Assembly: GCA_030272585.1 (NCBI GenBank)
Contig: BSYQ01000013.1
Coordinates: 1,984,001-2,048,000 of the forward strand
Direction: 5' to 3'
DNA length: 64,000 bases
Source of the DNA: Bryopsis sp. KO-2023
Lineage: Eukaryota > Chlorophyta > Ulvophyceae > Bryopsidales > Bryopsidaceae
The notes under the pieces were generated by a model. It was not told where the DNA came from. It made no database searches and was given only the letters and a program-made list of their open reading frames with translations. Shown here one piece after another: positions 51,140-62,419 of this stretch. Each line of letters opens with the position of its first letter. Within the stretch, counting starts at the first letter, position 1. The translations under genes and the position numbers were made by a program.

Positions 51140-54100
51140 ATGGATGGTAATGACAAGAGTAGTCATACCAGTGAAAAGGAGGCAGAGGTGGAACCCCCTC
51201 CTAAGACCAAGGATTTAGAAGAAAGGCTTACAGAAATGGAAGGGCTGTTGGCAGATTTGGTAATGAAATTACCTGACCCTGAAAGTTCCAAAGATAAGGA
51301 TAAAATGGACGAGGATGAGTCGATAGACATTGGGAAATCTGGAAATGATGGTGGGCCGCGTGGTATGACATCTCAAGTAGCTAAGCCAGAAAAATATGAT
51401 GGAAAGATACCCTGGAAAGAATTCCAGAGTAGTCTTACTGTCTACTTTGTGGCAGCTGGTATCAACCAAGAACGATGGGGAAAGGTTGCTCCCACGTTTT
51501 TCGGTAGAGCTGCACAAAAACATTTGGCGGCTAGAGTGTCATCAGAGTCCTTGGAAAAAGGTGAAGTTTCTTGGAAACAAATCTGTGAGACGATGAGTGA
51601 CGGTAGTTTCGGGGAAATGGCATCGGATTATGCCATTACAAAGAAACTCATTTCATGTCGTGATCACCTTGAGCGCAAAGTGAATACGAATGAATTCGTC
51701 AGATTCGTAGATGATTTGTTTAAACTTCGTCGTATTCCGATGGATGAAGCGAGTAAATGCTTCTTCTTACTCCATAATTTGCATCCGGCATTGAAGTCGT
51801 CGGTCGAGACAGATGTTCATGGGAAACCTTGGACGATCTACAACGATCTTCGAAATCATGTCCTTGCAAAAGGAGTAACCCATGATGAGCGGATCCCTGT
51901 GATTAAGAATAAATCCGGGAATGTTCATGGTCGTGGGGAAGACTTGTATGGATACAAGACTTCAAAGAAAGCAAAGACTAGACCATCATTTACCAGTGGG
52001 CAAGCGAACCCGAACGCTAGTAAGAAAGCGAAGGGTACGGTTCGCGGCACAAAGCTTTCCCCGGAGGAGCGTGCTAGAAGGATAGCACAAAAGCTTTGCT
52101 TCACTTGTGGTGCTCCATGGGATGTGTCACACAAGTGTGGTGGGAAAGGCAAGGTGAGCGATTTGGCGATCAATGTCTTATCTCCTATCGAGAGTCATGT
52201 GCATATTGATGAGGTAGTGGAACCCTCAAATGCAATGATCGATGAGGAAATGAAAATTCATGCTTCTACTGACGAAAAGAAATTTTCGTGCAGAAATGAA
52301 AAGAAGGTGAATGCTCAGATGGATCATAGTGCTCATCGCAAGATGATCAAGCGAGAACTTGAAAGACTCGAAGAGAGAACGGGACGGAAGTTTACGTTCG
52401 ATTCTTCTGGAGGTTGTTTTCCGGTTGATGCTTGTAAAAGATCTTGTGAAGATTTTCTTACGTGTGATGTGTCGGGCGAGCATGTGTGGCTCAACCCAGG
52501 AAAGGCACAAATGGATGCTTTCCTGAAGCACTATTTCGAGTGTAAGAAAAGAGCACCAATGACAACAAGTGCTTGTGTCTTGGTACCTCATAAGATGCGC
52601 AAAGCTTTTCGTGTGTTTGATAGCATGCGCTTGATAGCACAATATCGGAAAGGGGCATTCTTATTTGAGAGAGCTCGTAAGATACCATTTTCCCAACCAT
52701 TTGATGTGTATTATGATGTTCCTGTGCCTAGAATTGTGGAACCCACAATTGACAAGGAGATCATGACTATGTCTATGGTTTTCGAGGGACGTATCTTTGA
52801 TACTCCAGCTCATATATTGTTGGATTCGGGTGCGGCAGGTTCGGCCTATATTTCCCAACAATTTTGTGAGGCTTGTGGTATCTCATACCAAGCTCAAAGT
52901 GATACAACTGTTCAAATGGCTGATGGTACACCATTGACTTGTTCTGGTAAAACCACAGTTCCTCTTCGGATACAAGGTCTTCGTGAAAAGTTAGAGTGCT
53001 TGGTGATCAGTGCTCCTCACTTTGATCTTTATCTTGGAGATGTTTGGTTGAAGGACCATTGTGCTCATATGGATTTCCTTCATAACAGTTGTTTGTTGTT
53101 GTCAACTCGTGGACGTCGAGTTACGATCCATCATACTATTTCGGCTCGAAATCGTAGTGATCGTTGTGTTCATACGGTTACTCCATTTCTTTCCATTAAA
53201 CAAGTGAAACGATGTCTTCGTGATGATCGGATCACTCCATTCCTTGTCTTGGTGCGTGAGGTCACGCCACCTCTTGAGGGGGAGGAACATGGGTCTCCTA
53301 ATGCGTTGTTTCGTGAACGTAGATCACTAGAGGATGTGGTAAAATCCGCACACGGTGATCATGTTGAGAAAGAAACGTTGGAGAACATGTTGGCTCCTAT
53401 ATTGGACGAATACGAGGATCGGTTTGCGAATGAATTGGCCTCGTGTCCATCCTCTAGAGAGTTCGATGCTTCTATAGATCTGATACCAGGAGCAAATCCT
53501 GTGAGTCGTCCTATATTTCGCTATACGCCTGGAGAGCGTAAGGAAATTGAGGATCAGATATCGGATATGTTGGCTAAGGGACTTATTCAACCGTCGTGTA
53601 GTCCATGGGGAGCACCAGTCTTGTTTGTACCCAAACCAGATGGGACAAAAAGAATGTGTGTGGACTATAGAGGTTTGAATAAGTTAACAGTCAAAAATCA
53701 ATACCCTATTCCACGTATTGATGACCTCTTGGATCAGTTACAAGGTGCGAGGTACTTTTCCGCCCTTGATTTGAAAGCTGGTTACTGGCAGCTTCGTGTC
53801 AAAGCTGAGGACCAGGCTAAAACGGCTTTCAAGACGCCCTTTGGATTGTTTGAATATCGTGTCTTACCGATGGGTTTGACGAATGCACCAGCGATATTCC
53901 AAACATGGATGAACCGTGTATTTCATGGGATGATAGGGAAGTACGTCCTTATCTATCTTGATGATATACTTGTGTATTCGAGGAATGAGAAAGACCACAT
54001 CATGCATCTCAAAAAGGTCATGGATCGTTTGAGAGAGCACAAGCTCTTCTTGAAGAGATCAAAGTGTGATTTCTTTAAGGATGCATTGCATTATCTTGGC

Positions 54101-56365
54101 TTCGTGATAAGCAAAGAAGGGATTGCGGTAGATACTCGCAAGACTCAGAAGGTCATTGATTGGCCAGAGCCACAAAATATATCTGAGTTGAGATCCTTCT
54201 TAGGTCTTTCAAATTACTTCCGTCGGTTCATTCAAGGATACAGTAAATTGGTCGGACCACTTACGAACTTACTTAGGAAGAGTAAGGAGTGGGACTGGAA
54301 TGATGATTGTCGCAAAGCAATGGTTGCAGTTAAGGAAGCCCTGACCCATGCACCTTGCTTGGCAATGCCAGATTTCAGTAAACCTTTTGAAGTTATTGCC
54401 GATGCCTCGGATTGGGCTATTGGTGCAATATTACTTCAAGAAGGTCGACCAATAGCATTTGAAAGTAAAATGCTACATGGTGCACAATTGAGATGGTCAA
54501 TATCAGACAAAGAAATGTTTGCTGTTGTCCATGCTTTGAAGTTGTGGAGATGCTACCTGGATGTGATGGAGTTTAAGGTGATCGTGGATCACAAACCCAA
54601 CACATTTTTCCATTCCCAGGTAACGTTGTCTCGAAGAGCGGTGCGGTGGCTTGAGTGTCTTCAGGGATACCGATTCAAGTGGGAATACCAGCCAGGCAGG
54701 ACGAATGTAGCAGACCCCTTGTCGCGCTATCCTGTACGGTATTCTCAGCAGATCAGTGTCTTGTTGGAGTCGGTGAGCAAGCGTGGCCGACTCAGTCACC
54801 TTGGTGAGGAGGGCCCAGCTCTCTCTCCTTTGCCTAATATCGATCTTCAGCGACGATTATCTGAGGGGTACGCTAAAGACGAGTGGTTCAATACATTGGA
54901 ATCCGCTGCTTCAATGTGTCGTTTCGACTCGGGTTTTTGGTGGAATGGAACGCGGGTGGTTGTCCCAAACTTTGATGGCCTCAGGTTGGATATTATGAAA
55001 GATTTTCATTCAACGGTGTATTCGGGACACTTTGGTGTCAAAAAGACGAAACACAATTTGTTGAAGTGGTTTTGGTGGCCAGGGGTAGAGAAGGATATAT
55101 TGTCCTTTATCAAAGGTTGTGATAGTTGTCAACGGAACAAGTGGAGACGTGGCAAACCTCCTGGTTCGTTGCAACCTCTACCGATACCAGATGCTCGTTG
55201 GGAGAGTGTTTCGATGGACTTGATAGTCGAGCTTCCCAAGTCAGGTGCTGAGCATTATGATGCGATCCTAGTTTTCGTGGACCGACTCACGAAAATGGTG
55301 AGATGCGCTGCAACATACACAAAGTGTGATGCTGCAGAAACAGCGAGACTCTTTGTATCACATGTCTTCCGTTCACACGGTCTTCCTAGGACATTGGTGA
55401 GTGACAGAGATCCCAGGTGGAGATCACGATTCTTTGCGGAATTGTGTAATACTTGGAAGATCAGTCAGGCTATGTCAACTGCTTTTCATCCCACCACTGA
55501 TGGGCAGACTGAGGCAATGAACAAAGTCTTAGAAGACACCCTAAGACATTTTGTTGGGATACGCCACAGTGATTGGTCTGAACTGTTGCCAGTTGTCGAG
55601 TTTGCTATGAATAACTCCAAGTCGGAAGCGACTGGTGAGACACCATTTTTCCTTAATTACGGTCGTGATCCTTGGACAGCTACGACGGCACAGATGCCTG
55701 GATTCGGGCCAGGTGCATCTAGTAGAAAGAGCTCGTCACTGCAGATGGCGGTGCCAGCTGTACAAAGAATGACGACAACGATAAGAGATAGCATTGTGAA
55801 GGCGAAAAGGTGTTTAGAGGCAGCACGTCAAAGGATGAAGGCGTATGCTGATCGACATAGACGTCCTGTGGATGTGAAAGTAGGCGATAAAGTGTTGTTG
55901 GATGCACGGCATATCCGCCTAAAACATCCAGGATCCCGAAAATTGATGCCGAAGTGGATCGGACCCTTTACTATTTCGGATCAAATCGGTAAGGTAGCTT
56001 TTCGGTTGGATTTACCGAACTATCTTAAAATTCATCCGGTTTTTCATGCGAGCTTGTTGAAGCCTTATTGGGCGCATGGAAAAGTTCAGCCTCCTCCGCC
56101 GGTGGAACTCGATGATGAGTTGGAATATGAGGTTGAAATGCTTTTAGATCATCGTGTACGACGAATAGGTCGAAAGCATAAAACTAAGTATTTGTGCAAA
56201 TGGATGGGTTATGGACATGAGCATAATACTTGGGAACCCGAAGAGCATATGGAGAATGCTAGGGAATTGGTAGAAGAATACCAAAACAAAATCAAGTCGA
56301 CGGACTTGTCTCCGCCAATTGTTATCCGTCGAAGTGAACGCCTTCGGTCGAAAGAGCGCAATTGA
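51140..56365 (+). CDS. element B Gag-Pol polyprotein with C-terminal chromodomain
   Basis: A single frame of 1741 codons from ATG 51140 (a TTG six bases upstream was not preferred). Gag covers about residues 1-340 with a zinc knuckle of the CFTCGAPWDVSHKC type (about 318-333). Protease has ILLDSGAAGS (about 559). Reverse transcriptase has FSALDLKAGYWQL (about 873) and YLDDILVYS (about 938). RNase H has EVIADASDWAIGA (about 1083). Integrase has an HHCC finger (HSTVYSGHFG, CDSCQRNK), then MDLIVELP, SDRDPRW and TDGQTEAMNK. The chromodomain (about 1663-1716: YLCKWMGYGHEHNTWEPEE) defines the chromovirus branch and is thought to guide integration to marked chromatin. Confidence 0.93.
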   Translation: MDGNDKSSHTSEKEAEVEPPPKTKDLEERLTEMEGLLADLVMKLPDPESSKDKDKMDEDESIDIGKSGNDGGPRGMTSQVAKPEKYDGKIPWKEFQSSLTVYFVAAGINQERWGKVAPTFFGRAAQKHLAARVSSESLEKGEVSWKQICETMSDGSFGEMASDYAITKKLISCRDHLERKVNTNEFVRFVDDLFKLRRIPMDEASKCFFLLHNLHPALKSSVETDVHGKPWTIYNDLRNHVLAKGVTHDERIPVIKNKSGNVHGRGEDLYGYKTSKKAKTRPSFTSGQANPNASKKAKGTVRGTKLSPEERARRIAQKLCFTCGAPWDVSHKCGGKGKVSDLAINVLSPIESHVHIDEVVEPSNAMIDEEMKIHASTDEKKFSCRNEKKVNAQMDHSAHRKMIKRELERLEERTGRKFTFDSSGGCFPVDACKRSCEDFLTCDVSGEHVWLNPGKAQMDAFLKHYFECKKRAPMTTSACVLVPHKMRKAFRVFDSMRLIAQYRKGAFLFERARKIPFSQPFDVYYDVPVPRIVEPTIDKEIMTMSMVFEGRIFDTPAHILLDSGAAGSAYISQQFCEACGISYQAQSDTTVQMADGTPLTCSGKTTVPLRIQGLREKLECLVISAPHFDLYLGDVWLKDHCAHMDFLHNSCLLLSTRGRRVTIHHTISARNRSDRCVHTVTPFLSIKQVKRCLRDDRITPFLVLVREVTPPLEGEEHGSPNALFRERRSLEDVVKSAHGDHVEKETLENMLAPILDEYEDRFANELASCPSSREFDASIDLIPGANPVSRPIFRYTPGERKEIEDQISDMLAKGLIQPSCSPWGAPVLFVPKPDGTKRMCVDYRGLNKLTVKNQYPIPRIDDLLDQLQGARYFSALDLKAGYWQLRVKAEDQAKTAFKTPFGLFEYRVLPMGLTNAPAIFQTWMNRVFHGMIGKYVLIYLDDILVYSRNEKDHIMHLKKVMDRLREHKLFLKRSKCDFFKDALHYLGFVISKEGIAVDTRKTQKVIDWPEPQNISELRSFLGLSNYFRRFIQGYSKLVGPLTNLLRKSKEWDWNDDCRKAMVAVKEALTHAPCLAMPDFSKPFEVIADASDWAIGAILLQEGRPIAFESKMLHGAQLRWSISDKEMFAVVHALKLWRCYLDVMEFKVIVDHKPNTFFHSQVTLSRRAVRWLECLQGYRFKWEYQPGRTNVADPLSRYPVRYSQQISVLLESVSKRGRLSHLGEEGPALSPLPNIDLQRRLSEGYAKDEWFNTLESAASMCRFDSGFWWNGTRVVVPNFDGLRLDIMKDFHSTVYSGHFGVKKTKHNLLKWFWWPGVEKDILSFIKGCDSCQRNKWRRGKPPGSLQPLPIPDARWESVSMDLIVELPKSGAEHYDAILVFVDRLTKMVRCAATYTKCDAAETARLFVSHVFRSHGLPRTLVSDRDPRWRSRFFAELCNTWKISQAMSTAFHPTTDGQTEAMNKVLEDTLRHFVGIRHSDWSELLPVVEFAMNNSKSEATGETPFFLNYGRDPWTATTAQMPGFGPGASSRKSSSLQMAVPAVQRMTTTIRDSIVKAKRCLEAARQRMKAYADRHRRPVDVKVGDKVLLDARHIRLKHPGSRKLMPKWIGPFTISDQIGKVAFRLDLPNYLKIHPVFHASLLKPYWAHGKVQPPPPVELDDELEYEVEMLLDHRVRRIGRKHKTKYLCKWMGYGHEHNTWEPEEHMENARELVEEYQNKIKSTDLSPPIVIRRSERLRSKERN

Positions 56366-56786
56366 CAGAGTAGGAGATCTCAAGAGAAGGGAAATAAATT
56401 GAATGGGCAAAATTTGATTTAAATATCTCCGCACATATGTGTGAATGCCGACGGGTGAGATATTATTTTCCTAAGGCAAGGTAGCCAATGTGGAAAAGCG
56501 TTCACCATGAAAAGGGTTTTATCTCGGGTTTGAGAAGATGTCTTGACCCTTAAGATGGTTTGGTTTTGTGAAAGGGATCACAAACTTTGAGATGTTTCTC
56601 CAATCTCAATCTTGACCGGATATGAAACTTTTGGTGTAGTGGCTCGCTGAAAGGCACCTAGAGATTTCAACATTTGGTCAAAGTACCGTGTGTAAACCAT
56701 TGCTAAGGTTTCTGCACCCTGTAGCATATAAGTGTTTATCCAAGTGGAGTCAGGACCAGGAGGTCTGACACTTTGGGGGGGAGGAA

Positions 56787-57030
56787 TGTTATGACGTCAC
56801 ACGCGTGTGTCACTGTGTGTCGCCACGTGTACATGTGTGTCGCCACGTGTGTCACCTGTCGTGACACCTTTGCATCTGTCCCCACACGGTGGTAGCAGGG
56901 TCCAATCACCAAGTATGGTGATTGCTACCATGTGTACTAGCAACGCTCATAAAAGGCGTTGGTACACTCTCTTTCCAGGTTTTGGTTTGAGAAAGACTTT
57001 CACTGCCACTGAAAGTCAAGCAGCACAACA
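56787..57030 (+). repeat. right LTR of element B
   Basis: Reads identical to 49775-50018 over all 244 bases; preceded by the purine tract and followed by the TGGAA duplication. Confidence 0.93.
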
Positions 57031-60000
57031 TGGAAGGAGAACAGGGAGGGAGTAACCACCTTTTCGAAGCGTTGGTCGACAGCGGAAGTGGATGCTCCAT
57101 CATGCCATGGAAGGTTTGTCAAAGGCACGGATGGGGAGTCGCTCCTCCGAAAGGAGTGCTAACGCTGACCGGGTTCAATGGAAGCAAGGAGAGCGTGCGA
57201 GGGACGGTGACGCTCGACGTCAAAGTAGGACCGTGGGAGGGGAAGGAAGTATTTTTGGTTTCGGAAAACACACCCCAGATTATTCTGGGCGTCCCCCTCC
57301 TCGCACACCTTTCCCTCACCGTCGACTGCGCTCGCAACTGCCTCTGGGGCAAGAACGGAACGTCCATCCCTTGCCACGCAGTCATGAAGGTAGGGGAGAA
57401 GTCGGGAGAGTTAGAGCGGGGTGTGGTTCGAGTGCTGCAAGACCCCCTCACGAAAAAAGGACGCAGGATTCGTTTAGTGGGGAAGGATGGGGAGTTTCGG
57501 TTACCCCTGGGTTCGTCGTTGGTTCTGGGACCCTACGCGATTAAAACGGTTGTTCTTCCTTTTCGAATTACTGGGCCTGGCCTGTTTTCGTTAATGGCCA
57601 TAGGACAACCCCACAACCTCCTTCACTCTGTGACGACGAACTCCGACGGAAGAGTTCGACTCACGCTGTATAACGCCCAGTTGGAGGCGAGGATGCTTAC
57701 TGCAAAACTGTGTTTGGTTAGCTTCAGGGTGGCTGAGGGAACGCCGGTGGTGATAGAGGAAGGAGGAGCAGAGGAGGAATGTGTCGAACAGGAGGAGGAT
57801 GGTTTACTGCCACATGGTTTGGATCTCAGAGAGAAGGAGGAAGTGGAACCTGAGGAGGAGGGGTGTTTTGGGATTGAAAAGAAGGGAGATGGAGGATGTC
57901 AAACAGTTTCTTTTCCACCACCAAAGAATGACTGTGGGTCACTGGAAGTGTTTGACAGAACCAGTGGTTCAAAGGGCAGTTGGGGCACAATGCAGTCGAA
58001 TCAGGATTGGGATTCACAAACAGGCCAGCTTGCATCTGTTGAACAGCAGTTGAGCCCAGAGGGGGACAGTAGAGTACTATCGAATTCTGCCCAAAACAGG
58101 GATATACCGACCATCAGTTCCGACTCTGGAGAACAGCATCTCAGTTCAGGGGATGGGTGTGTGTTACGGAGTTTAACAACACAGAACAGTGAGGCTGTAG
58201 CTACTGAGAATCCAACAAACAGTGCAACACTGAGGAAGAGCCAGAGCACAGCCTCTCTCACAGAACTGGATGTGAGTTCTGCTACGCACTATCCACTCAG
58301 GGACAGGATTGAGGGGAAAGACTCTGAGAATGAGGGGAGAACACAGACATCAAACACAGACTTTGAATGTCAGCCCAATAGCTATAATGCTACTGGACAG
58401 TTCATCAGTTCAGCTAGGGAGAAGGGAGGAAAGATTTTTGGCTTACAAACCAGCAGTTCAGAGGCTGTACATCACTTACCCAAGTCAGATACTCAGGGAA
58501 GGGTACAGCAGTCGAAATTCCACCCACAGGAGGAGAATGTAGCTTCTGAGAGTCCTGCAAACAGTGCTACACTGGGGACAAGCCAGGGTACATTCTCCAC
58601 CCCCCAGCAGGATCAATGGAGGGATTTACCAAGGGGGAGAGAGGGACAGACATGTGGGGAAAACCAAGGCACCCAGAGTGTCCTCACACCTAACAGCCTG
58701 ACTGCCCACAGCACTCTGCTGCAAGAAAGCAAAGCTGTAGCTACTGAGAGTCCTACAGACAGGGAAACATTGGGACAGAGCCAGAGTACAGTTCAGAGTT
58801 CACAAAAGGAAAAAGGGGGCTGCTCACCCAGGGGGGGGGTAGTCGGGGCAGTGGAACAAACACACAATGAGGGACAGACTGTAACTACTGAGAGTCCCAC
58901 TAACAGTGACATACTGGGGAAAAACCAGAGTTCAGTCTCTCACCTTCAAGAGGAAAAATTACTCTGCTCACCCAGGGGGGGGGTAGGGGGGACAGTGGAA
59001 CAGGAGCACCTTGATCTCTGGAAGTACTGGGAAGCCCTCAGAGGGAAACCACCAGGCAGAAGTTTTAGCGAACACACTACATCCCCTTTATCTCACCTGA
59101 CGACGATTTGGGAGGAGGTGGCTGACGACCTTCTCGACAACACCACAGCAGTAGGGACAGGGGAAAGACTCTGGAACGGACATACTGCTACAGTGCAAAC
59201 CACTCAGGAACAACCTGCCTGCACGTCGGAAACGCAGTCAGAGACGGAGGATACAGGCTCAGTGGAATACTGGCGACGCGAATTTCCGAACGTGATTCGT
59301 GACGACCTTAGCAGAGACGCAAAGGCGACTGCTGCTCCTCTTCGGGTTTGCCACAGGGAGGTGAAATGGCGCGTTCCCTTCCACAGGATTCCGCTGCACA
59401 ACACGGGGATACGGTACTACGCCACCGACGTCGCGCCTACGGAGATTCGAAAACTGCTTACCTCGTTGCAGGGGCAAGGCGTCATCCGTCCCCTGGGCGT
59501 CGGCGAGCGGGCTCTGTTCTCCCCCGTCCTTTTCCTAAGGAAGCCGAATGGAAAGGTCCGTAAGACGGTGGATTTTCGTTTGCTGAACTCGTACTCCGAC
59601 GCCTGGAAGACGTCCCTGCTCCATGTCCGGGATGTGCTGAAGTCGATCCCACCGGAGTGGGACTACTTCACCGTCCTGGATCTGGAGCAGGGCTTCTTCC
59701 AGGTGGACGTTTGCGATTCGCTCCAGCCCCTCTTCGCGTTTGAAACCGGAGAGGGGGACTACACTTACCTCCGCCTTCCACAGGGATGGAACTGTTCGCC
59801 AGGGCTGTTCCACTCCCGCATCCGGAGCTCTATCCACGGATACCCCGGTCGTAACTTCGTCGACGACCTCATAATCGGCGGAGAAGGCGTCGAAGGCCAT
59901 GACAGGAACCTGCGACGTGTTCTGACCAGGCTCGACGAAATGGGATTACGGATAAACAGGGCAAAGGCGGTCGTCAGACAAAAGGAGGTTACCTACTTGG

Positions 60001-60923
60001 GGTACACGGTCACGAAGGGGAGCTACGGCCTTCGACGCTACGTCGACGACCAAGTGCGTCAGTTGCCAGAAATGCGCGACGTTAGGGACGTCCGTCAATT
60101 CGTCGGCATGCTTAATGTCTGCAGGGGAGTTTGCCCGAATTTCCATAACATCATTCAACCTCTGCTGGAGCTTCCCAAGGGATCGAATCCGAAACTCATG
60201 CAACAGTTGGTGGCAGAAGCATGGAAATCCATACTGACTAATAATGTCAAGTTGGGTAATTCAGATTCTGGAGAGTATAACCTGTTTACAGACTGGTCAT
60301 CCTCTGGGTGGGGGTATGTTCTGTTCAGAGGTACCCCCTCAGAGGGGTGTATCGTCAGCCTCAACAGTCGAAAGTGTGCGGATAAGGGAGGAGAAAAAGT
60401 CAGCTCCTATTTGGGGGAGCTTCAAGCTCTCATATGGGCATTGAAATCGGTTTCACAGGTGGTGGCTGGGGGTCAGCTAACCCTGCACACTGATTCGAAC
60501 TCAGCAGTGCAAAGGATTACGAAGTTAGCACCGAAAGAAGTCGTGGAGGACATCAGAGTGGTGCGTCTCTTGGCTTGGTTGGCAGAGAACTACCCCTCCC
60601 CTGGAAGGTTGAGGGTTCAATTCCTGCCAGGGACATCTAAGTTAGATGATCTAACCCTTGGGCTGATCTCCTGTCTAGATGGTACAGTAGGCCAACACAA
60701 ACACAAGGGCAGGTGTGTGCACTTGAACCACAAGAGATGCAAATCAGTAAAAACACAAGCATGGAATCAGGAGGATCCAACAGATCAACAGAACAGGTGC
60801 TGGAGCAGGCTGAGGCAGTGGACTCTAAAGAGAGTGATTCAGGAAGGTCCGGCATGTCAGGAAACACAGAGTTGGGACATGCATATACAGGAGGCTCAAG
60901 GGGAGAGGAGTTGGGCAAGATAG
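57031..60923 (+). CDS. element A protease, linker, reverse transcriptase and RNase H region
   Basis: A long open stretch. A retropepsin motif (ALVDSGSGCSIMPW) lies near 57070. From about 57780 to 59280 comes a Ser/Thr/Gln-rich linker with imperfect repeats of a block containing ATESPTNSATL or TTESPTNSDIL followed by GxSQS-type words. Reverse transcriptase is seen at about 59440-59960 (DYFTVLDLEQGFFQVDV near 59660 and the catalytic FVDDLIIGG near 59860), and RNase H at about 60280-60640 (LFTDWSSSGWGYVLF, LGELQALIWALK, TDSNSAVQ). The linker is far longer than in ordinary Ty3/Gypsy elements. Confidence 0.8.
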
Positions 60924-61891
60924 CGGAAGGGAAAGAGCTGAGCAGAGATCAGCTGGAACGGTTGCACAAGGAGGGACACTGGAGCCCACAAAAATTGCTA
61001 TGGCTGTGTGCACAACATGGATGGAAGGCTAATAGAGGAGATCTGGAGGAAATTCAGAGGTACTGCCAGACCTGCCAGAGGGTAGCCCCTAAGAAGGAAA
61101 AAGAACTTCTTAGGGGAGCTGGGCATCTAACCCACCCTGGTCAAACAGTGGGCATGGACATCATCGGTCCACTACCCTCTGGTAGGTCTGGCCACAATCA
61201 TATAGTAGTGGTGGTGGACCACCTCTCTCGTGATTCGATGGTTTGGAAGACAAAGGAGGTGAAGGGGAAACAGGTCAGAGAGTGTTTAGGTGAGTGGATA
61301 GCGACTCATGGATCTCCAGACAACCTATTATGTGATGGAGCTGCCTACTTCCATTCGAAGGACATGAGAGCATGGTACAAAGACAACCACATTCAGGTTT
61401 GGAGGACACCCCCTTATCACCACAGAGCGAATGGAGTGGTGGAGAGGAGGAACAGAGCTCTGATTTCTAAAATCAGAGTACTGTTGTTGGATCATGGAGG
61501 GTATTGGGATGATTGGCTGCAGAAGGCCAACTGGATGGTCTGCAACATGGTGAATAGAACCACTGGATGGCCACCATGCAAAGTGTGGACACTATCAAGC
61601 AAGGAGTGGGATAGAATTCAACAGAGATTGAAGGAAAGCAGAGAAAAGGTGAATGCACAGAAAAAATTGTCTGACTGGAATCATTTTCTGGGAGAGGAGG
61701 TCCTTTTATATGATTCAGCAAGGGCTGAAAAAAAGGATCAGAAATTCAGTGCAAGTTGGAAGGGACCATATAAAATAGTGGAACTGATTTCCCCCAGTCG
61801 AGTCAGGATTGAGGAAATCAATGGCAAACTCAGGAGGGGTAGGAAACCTTTCCTAGAAGTGCACAAATCACAGATCAGGCACTTCTTCTGA
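60713..61891 (+). CDS. element A integrase region
   Basis: An open stretch overlapping the end of the preceding region. It contains an HHCC zinc finger (HKEGHWSPQKLLWLC...CQTCQR, about 60963-61077) and a D-D-E catalytic core (GMDIIGPLPSG, NLLCDGAAYF, ANGVVERRNRAL, about 61150-61460). A C-terminal basic domain ends near 61891. Use of separate, overlapping frames for pol parts is known in retroelements through programmed read-through; whether that applies here is not shown. Confidence 0.78.
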   Translation: MCALEPQEMQISKNTSMESGGSNRSTEQVLEQAEAVDSKESDSGRSGMSGNTELGHAYTGGSRGEELGKIAEGKELSRDQLERLHKEGHWSPQKLLWLCAQHGWKANRGDLEEIQRYCQTCQRVAPKKEKELLRGAGHLTHPGQTVGMDIIGPLPSGRSGHNHIVVVVDHLSRDSMVWKTKEVKGKQVRECLGEWIATHGSPDNLLCDGAAYFHSKDMRAWYKDNHIQVWRTPPYHHRANGVVERRNRALISKIRVLLLDHGGYWDDWLQKANWMVCNMVNRTTGWPPCKVWTLSSKEWDRIQQRLKESREKVNAQKKLSDWNHFLGEEVLLYDSARAEKKDQKFSASWKGPYKIVELISPSRVRIEEINGKLRRGRKPFLEVHKSQIRHFF

Positions 61892-62092
61892 GTAGAATGG
61901 TGGTGATGAGAGAATAGGTAGGACCAGAAGACATAGTAAACGGAGGAGAGAAGGTTTCTTTTACATCCGGTGAGGGATGTTTTTTTTCTGATGAAACACA
62001 GTGTAGGAGAAGGCTACACTGGTGTGGAAGTGAGGATATTAGTTTATTCTACCACGAGTAGAACTTTTTCGGAGGTTTGAGGCAGTGAAGCG

Positions 62093-62419
62093 TGTTGGAC
62101 CGGGTAGAACACAAGTATTGAAAGACAGACATAAGAGCGACACATCAACAAATTCACACAACGGACACTCATTTCTAATGAAAGTACTACCACACGATTT
62201 GACTCTGAGAGCGATGTCAAATCTGTTGAATCGACTGGTCAGTGCGGGTGAGAGGCCCCATGGCAGTAGGGGTTTTACGTTAGAAGTACGAGGTATGAGT
62301 CAGTGGAGGAAGTGTGAGAGTTGAGTGAGTCGGGAAAGAAAGTCTGTGAACGGGAGTTCGGGGTTGTCTTTTTGTTGTAAGACTTTTTTTGCGGAAGGCT
62401 CGTTCTTCCAGTAACAACA
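62093..62419 (+). repeat. right LTR of element A
   Basis: 327 bases, matching 48306-48632 with about one difference, followed by the GTAT duplication. Confidence 0.9.

Larger units (their letters stand above)
49775..57030 (+). mobile_element. Ty3/Gypsy chromovirus B, nested in element A
   Basis: The element is bounded by two 244-base LTRs (49775-50018 and 56787-57030, TGTTATGACG...GCACAACA) that read as identical, with a 5-base target duplication TGGAA (49770-49774 and 57031-57035). A primer-binding-type site follows the left LTR at 50021 and a purine tract (GGGGGGGAGGAA, 56775-56786) precedes the right LTR. A long leader (50019-51139) is followed by one open Gag-Pol frame (51140-56365) ending in a chromodomain. 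It looks whole. Identical LTRs indicate a very recent insertion, later than element A. Confidence 0.95.
48306..62419 (+). mobile_element. LTR retroelement A, interrupted by nested element B
   Basis: The element is bounded by two 327-base LTRs (48306-48632 and 62093-62419) beginning TGTTGG and ending AACAACA, with a GTAT target duplication. A primer-binding-type sequence starts directly after the left LTR. Parts in order are Gag-like (about 48632-49774), protease, a long repeat-rich linker, reverse transcriptase and RNase H (57031-60923), and integrase (60713-61891). The order protease-RT-RNase H-integrase fits Ty3/Gypsy-like elements, but the Gag and integrase are not close to any clade I can name. 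The LTRs differ at about one position, so the insertion is very young. As it stands it is broken, by the large insertion of element B between the Gag and protease parts. No other assessment of its state is made. Confidence 0.85.
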
